From Collinsella aerofaciens (lineage in GTDB: Bacteria > Actinomycetota > Coriobacteriia > Coriobacteriales > Coriobacteriaceae), in assembly GCF_028206795.1 (NCBI RefSeq), contig NZ_JAQLFJ010000004.1, positions 68,666 through 132,665 of the forward strand: a stretch of 64,000 nt of DNA, in the 5' to 3' direction. Below the pieces are notes generated by a model. It was not told the DNA's origin and did no database searches. It saw only the letters and a list, made by a program, of their open reading frames with translations. The position numbers and the translations under genes are program-made. The stretch's first letter is position 1. Every line of letters starts with the position of its first letter. Shown one piece after another: positions 55,211-63,691 of the stretch.

Positions 55211-56641
55211 ATGGCTCTTTGGGGCGGTCGTTTTGAGGCGGGCGTGGCCGAGGTCACGCAGGAGTTTGGCGCGTCGTTGCCGGTCGACAAACATCTCTAT
55301 AAGCAGGATATCGCCGGCTCTAAGGCGCATGCCAAGATGCTGGCGGCCCAGGGCATTATCAGCGCCGAGGACGAGCAGGCGATTGTCGAGGGTCTGACCG
55401 GTATCGAACAGGATATCGATGCCGGCAACTTCACCTTCGACATCAACGACGAGGACATTCATATGTCCATCGAAAGCGAGCTGACGCGTCGCATCGGCGA
55501 GGCCGGTAAACGCCTGCATACCGGGCGTTCGCGTAACGACCAGGTGGCGACCGATACGCGCCTGGGCGTCAAGGCGCTGGCCAAGGAGCTCATGGAGGCC
55601 AATCTTGAGCTGCGTCATGTGCTGGTGGATGCGGCCAAGAAGTACGACAAGGTGATTCTGCCGGGCTACACGCACATGCAGCATGCTCAGCCCGTGCTGC
55701 TGTCACATCATCTGCTGGCGTATTCCTGGATGTTCGCGCGCGACTTTACGCGTTTGAAGGCCGCCTTTGATGCCGCCGACAACTGCCCGCTGGGTGCTGC
55801 CGCGCTTGCCGGTACGAGCTATCCGCTCGATCGTCAGATGACGGCTGCCGAACTTGGCTTTGCGGGTGTGATTCCCAACTCGCTCGATGCGGTTTCCGAC
55901 CGTGATTTCCTGCTCGATCTGCATTACGCCGGCTCCGTCATGACCATGCACCTGTCGCGTCTTTCCGAGGAGATCGTGCTGTGGTCGAGCTCCGAATTTG
56001 GCTTTATCACGCTTTCCGACTCGTACTCCACCGGCTCGTCCATCATGCCGCAGAAGAAGAATCCCGACTTTGCCGAGCTTATCCGCGGCAAGAGCGGCCG
56101 TGTGTATGGCAACCTGGTGCAGCTGCTCGTGACCATGAAGGGCCTGCCGCTTGCTTATAACAAGGACTTGCAGGAGGACAAGGAGGGCGCGCTCGATACC
56201 GCCCATACGCTCATGCAGTGCTTGTCGGTTATGGCCGGTATGATTTCGACTTGGACCGTCAACGAGGATGCCATGGCGCGCGAGTGCGGCGTGGGGCACC
56301 TTGCCGCCACCGATGTTGCCGATTACCTGGCTAAGCGTGGTCTGCCGTTCCGCGAGGCACATGCCGTGGTGGGCCATCTGGTCCTGATGTGTGAGAAGCG
56401 CGGCTGCAATCTTGAGGACCTGCCGTTTGAGGTGTTCCAGGAGGCAAGCTCGCTCTTTGAGCGCGACATTACCGAGGCGCTCGATATCCCGTCGATTGTC
56501 GCCGCGCGCACGACCGAGGGCGGCACCGCTCCTGCTGCCGTTGCCGTGCAGTTGCAGCGTGCCGAGGCACAGCTCGTGGCTGACGAGGGCGTGTTTGGAT
56601 CGCTGACCAAGGTCGTCGAGATGGGTCACGGGGCAAAGTAG
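55211..56641 (+). CDS. argH: Argininosuccinate lyase
   Basis: Splits argininosuccinate into arginine and fumarate. 476 residues, normal length. Start ALWGGRFEAG, TGRSRNDQVATDTR in the first third, and the superfamily signature GSSIMPQKKNPD (catalytic Ser loop) near residue 280. ATG 55211 is preceded by AAAGGGGAC; an in-frame start at 55136 would give 25 extra residues absent from the family. Confidence 0.97.
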   Translation: MALWGGRFEAGVAEVTQEFGASLPVDKHLYKQDIAGSKAHAKMLAAQGIISAEDEQAIVEGLTGIEQDIDAGNFTFDINDEDIHMSIESELTRRIGEAGKRLHTGRSRNDQVATDTRLGVKALAKELMEANLELRHVLVDAAKKYDKVILPGYTHMQHAQPVLLSHHLLAYSWMFARDFTRLKAAFDAADNCPLGAAALAGTSYPLDRQMTAAELGFAGVIPNSLDAVSDRDFLLDLHYAGSVMTMHLSRLSEEIVLWSSSEFGFITLSDSYSTGSSIMPQKKNPDFAELIRGKSGRVYGNLVQLLVTMKGLPLAYNKDLQEDKEGALDTAHTLMQCLSVMAGMISTWTVNEDAMARECGVGHLAATDVADYLAKRGLPFREAHAVVGHLVLMCEKRGCNLEDLPFEVFQEASSLFERDITEALDIPSIVAARTTEGGTAPAAVAVQLQRAEAQLVADEGVFGSLTKVVEMGHGAK

Positions 56642-56691
56642 AGGTTTGGCTGAAGCCGTTTTGGCCATGTATTGATAAATCGTTTTCGCTT

Positions 56692-56728
56692 TACGGGCGC
56701 CTGCTGATGTGGGAGCCCGTATTTTGTT
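56692..56728 (+). terminator. Terminator after argH
   Basis: TACGGGC / GCCCGTA stem with a 16-base loop, followed by TTTTG. Confidence 0.7.
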
Positions 56729-57026
56729 GCTATGGGGGAGGGGCTTGTCGAGAACTTCTGTAGGACCTTTGGGCAGGTTGTGAAGGGGATACGTTCGCGG
56801 GCGGCAACCGACCGCCTGCTCTGTTCGGCGCGGTTGATGGGCGGTCGGATGGTACTCTAATCGGGCTTCGAAACAGAAGTGACACATATGGAGCGCTTTA
56901 ATAAATTGCAACGTTTCAATAAACAGCTTTTTGTTTAACTGCAGCTAAAACTCTGTTACGATGCAGTCCAGGCGGGTGCCGGAATGGGACTTGGGCACGC
57001 GCGAACCTACTTGAAAGGCTACTTTT
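56729..57026 (+). other. ndk upstream region, no gene seen
   Basis: 298 bases without a supported ORF. It becomes AT-rich from about 56870, as expected for the ndk promoter. A loose hairpin with ACAGCTTTTTG / CAGCTAAAAC character occurs around 56923-56950. I cannot assign -35 and -10 boxes with confidence. Confidence 0.4.
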
Positions 57027-57431
57027 ATGGCTATCGAGAAGACCTTCATCATGATTAAGCCCGACGCCGTGCGCGACCGCAAGATCGGCGAGATCGTTGC
57101 TCGCATTGAGCGCAGCGGCCTTGTCATCGAGCGCATGGAGATGACCACGCTCGAGCGCGCTACCGTCGAGGAGCACTACGCCCATCTGGCCGACAAGCCC
57201 TTCTTTGGCGGTCTCTGCGACTTTATGACGAGCGGTCCGGTCGTCAAGATGGTCGTTTCCGGTCTCTCCGCTGTTGCTAAGATGCGCACCCTCATGGGCG
57301 CTACCAACCCGCTTGAGGCTGCTCCTGGTACCATCCGCGGCGACTTTGCCGTCGATGTCAACGCCAACGTGATCCACGGCTCCGACTGCCTGGAGAACGC
57401 CGAGATTGAGATCAAGCGCTTCTTTGGCTAA
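57027..57431 (+). CDS. ndk: Nucleoside diphosphate kinase
   Basis: Transfers the gamma phosphate between nucleotides through a phospho-histidine. 134 residues, the usual size. IMIKPDAVRDRKIGEIV at the N-terminus, and the active-site region ANVIHGSD with the phosphorylated His near residue 114. GAAAGGC precedes ATG 57027. Single-gene unit ended by a strong terminator. Confidence 0.97.
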   Translation: MAIEKTFIMIKPDAVRDRKIGEIVARIERSGLVIERMEMTTLERATVEEHYAHLADKPFFGGLCDFMTSGPVVKMVVSGLSAVAKMRTLMGATNPLEAAPGTIRGDFAVDVNANVIHGSDCLENAEIEIKRFFG

Positions 57432-57469
57432 ACCAGCTTTGACTCCTTAAAGCTGTTAGCGTGTGGCTT

Positions 57470-57505
57470 GGGCGCCGCGGAACTCCATCCGCGGCGCCCT
57501 TTTAT
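57470..57505 (+). terminator. Terminator after ndk
   Basis: Twelve-base perfect stem GGGCGCCGCGGA / TCCGCGGCGCCC followed by TTTTATT. Confidence 0.93.
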
Positions 57506-57517
57506 TCCAAAATCTAT

Positions 57518-57558
57518 GCAGGGGCCCGCTCGGACATGTGTTCCGAGCGGGCCCCTGC
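57518..57558 (-). terminator. Terminator after rpiB (17-bp stem)
   Basis: Perfect 17-base arms GCAGGGGCCCGCTCGGA (57518-57534) and their complement (57542-57558), 25 bases past the rpiB stop on the minus strand, followed by ATAGATTTTGG on that strand. Confidence 0.85.
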
Positions 57559-57582
57559 TGTTAGCTTGTGGCACTGAATAGT

Positions 57583-58050
57583 TTAGGCTTCGTCGACGAT
57601 CTTAAGGGCGCGCGTGTGATCGATCTCGTTGAGGAGGTTAACGCGACGCTCGTGACGACCGCCCTCAAACTCGGCGTCGAGCCACTCGTCGACGATCATC
57701 TTGGCGAGCTCGGAGCCCACGACGCGGGCGCCAAAAGCGAGCACGTTGGTATTGTTGTGCATGCGGGAGAGCTTGGCGCTGAAGGGCTCGGAGCACACGA
57801 CGGCGCGTACGCCCTCGACCTTGTTGGCAGCCAGGCTGATACCGACGCCGGTGCCACAGATCAGGATGCCTAGATCGACGTCGCCGTTGGCAACGGCCTT
57901 ACCCACCTTGTAGCCGGCGATGGGGTAGTCAAAGCTCTCGGAGGTGTCGGTGCCAAAGTTCACGACCTCGCAGCCGCGCTCCTTCAGGTGCTCGGAGATG
58001 ATGTTCTTGAGCTCGACGGCGGCGTGGTCGTTACCGATACCGATCTTCAT
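57583..58050 (-). CDS. rpiB: Ribose 5-phosphate isomerase B
   Basis: Interconverts ribose 5-phosphate and ribulose 5-phosphate. 155 residues. GIGNDHAAVELK at the start and the active-site segment LICGTGVGISLAANKV with the catalytic Cys near residue 67, then NVLAFGARVVG. RpiB/LacAB family; ribose isomerase is the default assignment, though allose-phosphate isomerase activity cannot be excluded. Confidence 0.93.
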   Translation of the reverse strand: MKIGIGNDHAAVELKNIISEHLKERGCEVVNFGTDTSESFDYPIAGYKVGKAVANGDVDLGILICGTGVGISLAANKVEGVRAVVCSEPFSAKLSRMHNNTNVLAFGARVVGSELAKMIVDEWLDAEFEGGRHERRVNLLNEIDHTRALKIVDEA

Positions 58051-58321
58051 GGATGGTTCCTCTCTGGTCTGTGCGGCTCAAATGCTAAAGGTTTTACCGC
58101 GTTCGTCTGCATGATAGCGCGACTTTTGCGTAAACGCTCGAGTGTTTTTTGGTCAAACGCTTTAGCAGGCAATAAGACCGGCTCCTTATGAATGAATGCC
58201 GCCAGTTTGTGCTTGAGCGCCGTCCGCCGGAACCATGGTTGCGGTTTTTGATGCATTGTTATCAAATAAAAGAGCTAATTATTTTCGAGAGCCCAGCCCG
58301 TTATGCAAGCAGGAGATACCT

Positions 58322-59641
58322 ATGCCTACCGATTCCCTTCGTGATGCCGCGTTTTGCGATGTTTTGAACCGCGAGCTTGTCTGTGCACTTGGCTGCACCG
58401 AGCCCATTGCCGTTGCCTACGCAGCAGCGCTGGCGAGCCAGACGCTCGGTTGCGAACCCGATCATATGGATGTTGCCTGCTCGGGCAACATTATCAAGAA
58501 CGTTAAGAGCGTGACCGTGCCCAACTCGGGCGGTATGCACGGTATTGAAGCCGCGGCCGTGCTGGGTGCCGTGGGCGGCGACGCTAAGAGCGCGCTCGAG
58601 GTGCTCGAGAGCGTTAACGATGAAGACCGCGCTCGCGTGGCCGAGCTCCTCGCCGACGCCGGCTACTGCGATGTGTCGCTTGTCGAGGGTGTGCCCAACC
58701 TCTACATCAAGGTGACTGCGACGTCCGGGGGCCATACCGCGGTCGTCGAGATTACCGATCACCACACTAATGTCACGTGCCATACGCTCGATGGTATTCC
58801 GGTATGCGGCAAGTCGGCGGGGGAGTGCGCCGCCTGCGCCGAGCGCGTGGTGGCCGAGCGTGCGGCAGATAACGCCGATACGCCCATGTCCATTGATTCC
58901 ATCATCGACTTTATCGAGGACGGTGACATTGAGGGCGCCCGCGCTGCCGTTGAGCGTCAGATTGAGCTGAATGGCGCAATCAGTGCCGAGGGCCTTGCGC
59001 ACGCTTGGGGCGCCGAGGTGGGCCGTACGCTGCTGGGTGCTCGTGCCGATGACGTCGCCTGCCGTGCCCGTGCCCGTGCGGCCGCCGGGTCCGACGCCCG
59101 CATGAACGGTTGCGCGCTGCCGGTCGCCATTGTGTGCGGCTCGGGCAATCAGGGCATTACCTGCGCACTGCCCGTCATGGAGTATGCCGAGTACCTGCGC
59201 TGCGACCACGAGCGCCTGGTGCGTGCCGTGATGCTGTCCGATCTCATTGCCGTGCATATCAAGAGCTACATTGGTGCGCTCTCGGCGTTTTGCGGCGCTA
59301 TTTGCGCTGCGTGCGGTGCCGGTGCCGCGATTACCTGGCTGTGCGGTGGCACGCGCGAGCAAATCGGTGCGACGGTCTCCAATACGCTCGGCAATGTGGG
59401 CGGCATCGTGTGCGATGGCGCCAAGGCGAGCTGTGCCGCCAAGATCTCGGCTGCCGTCGATGCAGCGATCCTGGGCCATGATATGGCCATGCAGGGTCGC
59501 GGCTTCCGCGCCGGCGAGGGCCTGATCCAAGATACCGTTGAGCAAACAATCGCCAGTATGGGCTACGTAGGCCGCGTGGGCATGAAGGACACCGACATCG
59601 AGATCCTCAACATCATGATCGGCAAAACCCAGGTGTGCTAG
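58322..59641 (+). CDS. L-cysteine desulfidase family protein (CyuA/YhaM, UPF0597)
   Basis: 439 residues of the CyuA family, related to the alpha part of Fe-S serine dehydratases. CyuA splits cysteine into pyruvate, ammonia and sulfide using a 4Fe-4S cluster. Family features: VCALGCTEPIAVAYA at the N-terminus, CSGNIIKNVKSVTVPNSGG, VCGSGNQGITCALPV and GNVGGIVCDGAKASCAAK, with several conserved Cys as cluster ligands. ATG 58322 follows GGAG. Ends directly at repeat copy 2. Probably supports sulfide-producing cysteine catabolism. Confidence 0.87.
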   Translation: MPTDSLRDAAFCDVLNRELVCALGCTEPIAVAYAAALASQTLGCEPDHMDVACSGNIIKNVKSVTVPNSGGMHGIEAAAVLGAVGGDAKSALEVLESVNDEDRARVAELLADAGYCDVSLVEGVPNLYIKVTATSGGHTAVVEITDHHTNVTCHTLDGIPVCGKSAGECAACAERVVAERAADNADTPMSIDSIIDFIEDGDIEGARAAVERQIELNGAISAEGLAHAWGAEVGRTLLGARADDVACRARARAAAGSDARMNGCALPVAIVCGSGNQGITCALPVMEYAEYLRCDHERLVRAVMLSDLIAVHIKSYIGALSAFCGAICAACGAGAAITWLCGGTREQIGATVSNTLGNVGGIVCDGAKASCAAKISAAVDAAILGHDMAMQGRGFRAGEGLIQDTVEQTIASMGYVGRVGMKDTDIEILNIMIGKTQVC

Positions 59642-59815
59642 TTACGCGGTTTTACCAAACCGCGTAACCAGTCGACGCTGCAAATGCCCCTAAGCGGCAA
59701 TCTGCCTTTCAATCGTCGGGCATGGCCAGAAGGCCTATGCCCTCCTCTTTCAAGGCACATTGCTCGCTTAGGGGCATTTTCGCTGACTTGTGCTCAACCT
59801 GCGGCGATATTTGGT
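59641..59815 (+). repeat. Dispersed structured repeat, copy 2
   Basis: Same plan as copy 1. Hairpin GTTACGCGGTTT around TACC (59641-59668); CGACGCTGC; outer stem AAATGCCCCTAAGCG (59682-59696) perfectly paired with CGCTTAGGGGCATTT (59765-59779); middle pair TGCCTT / AAGGCA; inner GGGCATGGCC / GGCCTATGCCC (59718-59742); then TCGCTGACTTGTGCTCAACC. It begins on the last base of the cysteine desulfidase stop and fills the gap to the convergent HAD gene. Confidence 0.8.
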
Positions 59816-59830
59816 TTGGAGCGAGGGGTC

Positions 59831-60589
59831 CTACGACAGTTCGTCGGCTACTTGGTGTTCGTAGAAGGCTTCGATTACGGCGTTGAATTCGCGGGCGAAG
59901 TCTTCCATGGTTCCGCGCCAGGTGGCTCGGCTGGGCTTGCCTTGGCCCACAAAGGCGGTTTGGATGCCGCAATCGGGGGACGGGAAGTCGCGTTTGGGAT
60001 CGTTGCCCACCATAAGGATCTCGTGTGGCTCGAGCCCCATCACCTGAAGCTGCTCTAGATAGTAGGTGGCATCGGGCTTGCAGCGGGTGGCGTTTCCCAT
60101 GTGCGTCACGAGTTCAAAGGGGGCGTCGGCCAGGTCGCCCCAACCCATGCGGCACTCGATGGCCCCCTGGGGAAAGCTGGGGTTGGTAAAGAGCGCGCAG
60201 CGCAGCCCTGCGTCCTGTACGGCCTGGAGCGCGGCGTGTGCGCCCGGCATGGCGTGGGCGTTAATGATATCGTCGTTCTTGTACGGAAGAACTTCGCGGT
60301 CATAGTAGGTAAACGCCTCGTAGATGAGGGGATCGGAGAGGCAGATCCCGCATCGGCGCTCGACCTCTTCTTGGTAAAACTCAAGATTGGTGCGGTTGTC
60401 CGTGCCGCTGCGGCGATTGGCGTTGAGGTCGACCAGGATGGTGCCGAGGCGCGCCATCGTGCCACCGCGGCTGCGGCGCCCGATATCCGCGAGCATCGAA
60501 GAGACATCCTTAAAATAGCGAAGGATGAACGCGTTGAGGTTGATGCTGAGAAGCGTTTCGTCCATATCGAAAACGACTGCTTTGAGCAC
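59831..60589 (-). CDS. HAD-superfamily hydrolase
   Basis: 252 residues. HAD motif I VFDMDETLLS (Asp8, Asp10), an inserted helical cap, motif II-like LFTNPSF, and motif IV MVGNDPKRDFPSPDCG. Start is GTG 60589 with AAAGG about ten bases upstream; no ATG is near. Substrate unknown. Converges on repeat copy 2. Confidence 0.85.
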   Translation of the reverse strand: MLKAVVFDMDETLLSINLNAFILRYFKDVSSMLADIGRRSRGGTMARLGTILVDLNANRRSGTDNRTNLEFYQEEVERRCGICLSDPLIYEAFTYYDREVLPYKNDDIINAHAMPGAHAALQAVQDAGLRCALFTNPSFPQGAIECRMGWGDLADAPFELVTHMGNATRCKPDATYYLEQLQVMGLEPHEILMVGNDPKRDFPSPDCGIQTAFVGQGKPSRATWRGTMEDFAREFNAVIEAFYEHQVADELS

Positions 60590-60744
60590 GCGGGCACCTT
60601 TCTCGAAAAATCGATCTAGAATCGTTGGCTCCGGATACTTTACCCCAAAGCCGAATGCCTAGCTGGTTATCGTCAAGTTGCGGAGACGTGTGTTCATAAG
60701 ATTACGAAAAAGTCTCCACACGAGTAAAAAATCGCAGTTCACGC

Positions 60745-60773
60745 TTGAAATCGAACTCATTTCCCCGTAACCT
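60745..60773 (+). promoter_or_regulatory. Candidate rpsA promoter
   Basis: TTGAAA (60745-60750) and TAACCT (60768-60773) with a 17-base spacer, 130 bases before rpsA. The rest of the 315-base gap (60590-60904) holds a long 5' leader without ORF, possibly a site for S1 autoregulation. Confidence 0.4.
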
Positions 60774-60904
60774 ATACGAACGTGATTGCATAAGCGTCAC
60801 ATTAGTATCTGTCGGCTCCCGAGTGTTCCTAAACGTTGTGTGCTTGTCGCACCCTTCTGTAGGTCCTAGCAATCGGGGCCCCGTAGTTCGAAAGGGGTCC
60901 ACCT

Positions 60905-62071
60905 TTGAGTGAGATTCAGAACTCGTCCATTTTCTCTCTTGACGATGTCAACGAGGAGGAGATGAACAACCTCATCGACGGTACGATTACCGACTTTGAT
61001 GAGGGCGATCTCGTTAACGGCACTGTCGTTAAGATCGAGCATGACGAGGTGCTCGTTGACATCGGATTCAAGTCCGAGGGCGTTATCCCGGTCCGCGAGC
61101 TGTCCATCCGCAAGGACGCTAACCCTGCAGACATCGTTGCACTCGGTGATCCCATCGAGGCTCTGGTACTCCAGAAGGAGGACAAGGACGGTCGTCTGGT
61201 CCTGTCCAAGAAGCGTGCCGAGTACGAGCGTGCTTGGAACCGCATCGAGGAGAAGTTCAACTCCGGCGAGAACGTCGAGGGCGAGGTTATCGAGGTTGTC
61301 AAGGGCGGCCTGATCCTCGACATCGGCCTGCGTGGCTTCCTGCCCGCCTCCCTCGTCGACCTCCGTCGCGTCAAGGACCTCACCTCCTACATGGGCACCC
61401 GCATCGAGGCCCGCGTCATCGAGATGGACCGCAACCGCAACAACGTCGTCCTCTCCCGTCGCGTCGTGCTCGAGGAGTCCCGTAAGGCCGAGCGCTCCGA
61501 GATCCTGTCCAAGCTCAAGTCTGGCATGCGTCTCCAGGGCACCGTTTCCTCCATCGTCGACTTCGGCGCCTTCGTCGACCTCGGTGGTATCGACGGCCTC
61601 ATCCACATTTCCGAGCTCTCCTGGAACCACGTCAACCATCCTTCCGAGGTTGTCAAGGTCGGCCAGGAGGTCGAGGTCGAGGTTCTCGACGTCGATCTCA
61701 ACCGCGAGCGCATCTCCCTGGGTCTCAAGCAGACCACCGAGGATCCGTGGCGCGCACTGGTCAAGAAGTACCCCGTCGGCGCTATCGTCGAGGGCACTGT
61801 GACCAAGCTTGTCCCGTTCGGCGCTTTCGTCGATCTGGGCGAGGGCATCGAGGGCCTGGTGCACATCTCCGAGATGGCCAACAAGCACGTCGATCAGCCT
61901 TCTCAGGTCACCCACGTGGGCGACAAGGTTCAGGTCAAGGTCATGGAGATCGACCTCGACCGTCGTCGTATCTCCCTGTCCATGAAGTCCGCTGCTGAGA
62001 CTCTGGGCGTCGAGATCGAGGTTACCCCGCTGCCTTCCGAGAAGAAGGACGAGGAGACCGACGCCGAGTAA
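60905..62071 (+). CDS. rpsA: 30S ribosomal protein S1 (four S1 domains)
   Basis: RNA-binding protein that recruits mRNA to the ribosome. 388 residues with four S1/OB repeats at about 30-100, 115-180, 200-270 and 285-355; the last two carry the repeated GAFVDLG...GLVHISE pattern. E. coli S1 has six domains. Start is TTG 60905, with AAAGGGG eight bases upstream and no nearby in-frame ATG before residue 21. Acidic C-terminus. Confidence 0.93.
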   Translation: MSEIQNSSIFSLDDVNEEEMNNLIDGTITDFDEGDLVNGTVVKIEHDEVLVDIGFKSEGVIPVRELSIRKDANPADIVALGDPIEALVLQKEDKDGRLVLSKKRAEYERAWNRIEEKFNSGENVEGEVIEVVKGGLILDIGLRGFLPASLVDLRRVKDLTSYMGTRIEARVIEMDRNRNNVVLSRRVVLEESRKAERSEILSKLKSGMRLQGTVSSIVDFGAFVDLGGIDGLIHISELSWNHVNHPSEVVKVGQEVEVEVLDVDLNRERISLGLKQTTEDPWRALVKKYPVGAIVEGTVTKLVPFGAFVDLGEGIEGLVHISEMANKHVDQPSQVTHVGDKVQVKVMEIDLDRRRISLSMKSAAETLGVEIEVTPLPSEKKDEETDAE

Positions 62072-62096
62072 ATCGGTTTGACGATCACTTGTTTTA

Positions 62097-62130
62097 AGGG
62101 ATCCGTCCGCAATGGACGGGTCCTTTTTTT
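62097..62130 (+). terminator. Terminator after rpsA
   Basis: GATCCGTCC / GGACGGGTC stem, extended by AGG/CCT pairing, followed by seven T's. Confidence 0.93.
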
Positions 62131-62209
62131 CATTTGCTGCTGAGGTGCGCGATGCTGCCCGGGCTGTCCACAGGCTATTGGGTTGTCAGTGCATGAAAAA
62201 TGCCGACAT

Positions 62210-62258
62210 CCCGCCTCGGGGAGGAGGCGGGAACACACCGAGTAGACGGAGGGGTGTG
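62210..62258. other. Unassigned tandem stem-loops between rpsA and rnpB
   Basis: CCCGCCTC / GAGGCGGG (62210-62231) is followed directly by CACACC / GGTGTG (62234-62258). They occupy the middle of a 260-base stretch without supported ORF between the rpsA terminator and rnpB. No U-run on either strand close enough for a terminator. Confidence 0.4.
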
Positions 62259-62358
62259 GAGCGCGGTCGCGTCTCGACTGACGACGTTGCCCATCGACAG
62301 GACCATTGTAGCGCATGGCGGTTCTTGGTTTATCGTGTCGAGCGTTTGCGTTGTGCCA

Positions 62359-62385
62359 TTGCCTGCGGCAACGGTGTGTTACACT
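62359..62385 (+). promoter_or_regulatory. Candidate rnpB promoter
   Basis: TTGCCT (62359-62364) and TACACT (62380-62385) with TGT just before the -10 (extended -10). The spacer is short (15 bases). Predicted start falls at the 5' end of the RNase P RNA. Confidence 0.5.
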
Positions 62386-62392
62386 CTTGCAC

Positions 62393-62757
62393 TGCTGAGT
62401 GGGCCAGACGGTCGCGCGATGTGCTGCTTGCAGCACGCGTGAGGAAAGTCCGGGCTCCAGAGGGCGGGATGCCGGCTAACGGCCGGGCGGAGTGATCCGA
62501 CGGAAAGCGCCGCAGAAAAGAAGACTCCCACCTGCGCCGCAAGGCGTAAAGGGAAAAGCTGAAACGGTGGTGTAAGAGACCACCAGCGTCGTGGTAACAC
62601 GGCGGCTTGGCAAGCCCCATCCGGAGCAAGCGCGAATAGGAACGCTATGGGCCGGCCCGGTCCGCGTTCGGGTAGCGTGCGTGGAACTGCACGGTAACGT
62701 GCAGACAAGATAAATGACCGTTCACGACAGAACCCGGCTTATCGGCCCACTCAGCAC
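62393..62757 (+). ncRNA. rnpB: RNase P RNA, bacterial class A type
   Basis: Catalytic RNA that matures tRNA 5' ends. The ends pair as P1 (GAGTGGGCC near 62397 with GGCCCACTC near 62744). The universal core segments GAGGAAAGTCCGGGCTCC, AGGGTGCC-equivalent, GTAAACCCC-equivalent and ACAGAACCCGGCTTA are readable. About 365 bases. Precise ends are approximate. Directly followed by repeat copy 3. Confidence 0.95.
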
Positions 62758-62760
62758 TTT

Positions 62761-62915
62761 GTTGACGCTGCGAACCCGTCAGCGCGGCAATCTGCCTTTC
62801 AAGCCTTCGGGCATGACCATAAGGTCAATGCCCTTGTCTTTCAAGGCACCTTGCTCGCGCTGACGGGTTTTCGCTGTTGGTGACGGTATCATTGGCGTTT
62901 CCGTTCTTGTTGGCG
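62761..62915 (+). repeat. Dispersed structured repeat, copy 3
   Basis: TTGACGCTGCG, outer stem AACCCGTCAGCGC (62773-62785) perfectly paired with GCGCTGACGGGTT (62857-62869), shared GGCAATCTGCCTTTCAA, inner GGGCATGACC / GGTCAATGCCC, shared CTTTCAAGGCA and TTGCTCG, then TTCGCTG. The first hairpin of copies 1 and 2 is missing; the rnpB 3' end lies in its place. A degenerate tail reaching GGCGTTTCCGTTCTTGTTGG resembles the 39-base tail units of copy 1. Confidence 0.75.
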
Positions 62916-62988
62916 AGGTCAACGGTGCTGTCTTTGCCGTATTATTGAGGCTGTTTGTTGCTGCGCTTTATTTTGTTGAGGGGCTTTG

Positions 62989-63624
62989 TTGGACAGCTAT
63001 TTTACTCTGCAATCGAATATTGAGGTTTCGGGCGAATTTGTGGACCGCAAGAGCCGGTTTATTGCCCAGCTGGTCCATATTGAGTCCGAGGATGAGGCGA
63101 ATGCCTTTATCGAGACCGTTCGCAAACGTCATTACGACGCTCGACACAATGTTCCCGCGTGGATTTTGGTCGATGGACGCGAGCGTCAAAGCGATGACGG
63201 TGAGCCGAGCCGCACGAGCGGTATGCCGACGCTCGAGGTGTTGCGCGGCGCGGGGCTCAAAAATGTTTGCTGCGTAGTGACGCGCTATTTTGGTGGCACG
63301 CTGTTGGGGCCTGGTGGCTTGGTACGCGCCTATACCGCGGCGACGCAAGCGGCGGTGGCCGCGGCTCGGGAGGCCGGGCAGATCGTCGAGATGACGAGCG
63401 TCGTGCCTGTTGACGTGCATGTGGCCTATCCGCAGTATGAGCAGGTGCTTCGCTTGGCGCAGGATTCGGGTGCCAAGGTTTCGGATACCGATTACGCGGA
63501 TGCCGTGACACTTCACTTGGTGTTTAAGGCGGGGGAGCAGGAGTCTTTTTGCGCCAGGATGCGCGAGCTTATGGCGGGGCGCGAGGAGATCGAGGTCGGT
63601 GCTCCCGTATTTGCCGAGTTCTAA
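62989..63624 (+). CDS. YigZ/IMPACT family protein
   Basis: 211 residues: an N-terminal UPF0029/IMPACT domain (KSRFIAQLVHIES, HNVPAWIL, DDGEPSRTSGMPTLEVL, VTRYFGGTLLGPGGLVRAY) and a C-terminal DUF1949 domain. Family members bind nucleic acid or affect translation; the molecular role is unsettled. TTG 62989 is preferred because GAGGGG lies five bases upstream; TTG 62986 would leave only two bases. Confidence 0.88.
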   Translation: MDSYFTLQSNIEVSGEFVDRKSRFIAQLVHIESEDEANAFIETVRKRHYDARHNVPAWILVDGRERQSDDGEPSRTSGMPTLEVLRGAGLKNVCCVVTRYFGGTLLGPGGLVRAYTAATQAAVAAAREAGQIVEMTSVVPVDVHVAYPQYEQVLRLAQDSGAKVSDTDYADAVTLHLVFKAGEQESFCARMRELMAGREEIEVGAPVFAEF

Positions 63625-63628
63625 CGGC

Positions 63629-63680
63629 GACGGCCGGCGTGCTTTTGGATGGATCCCAAGCGCGCCGGCCGTCGTTTTTC
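63629..63680. terminator. Terminator between YigZ and the convergent Cys-rich gene
   Basis: Eleven-base perfect stem GACGGCCGGCG / CGCCGGCCGTC followed by GTTTTTC on the plus strand. The 23-base loop is long. Confidence 0.85.
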
Positions 63681-63691
63681 TGTGCTGCCGT

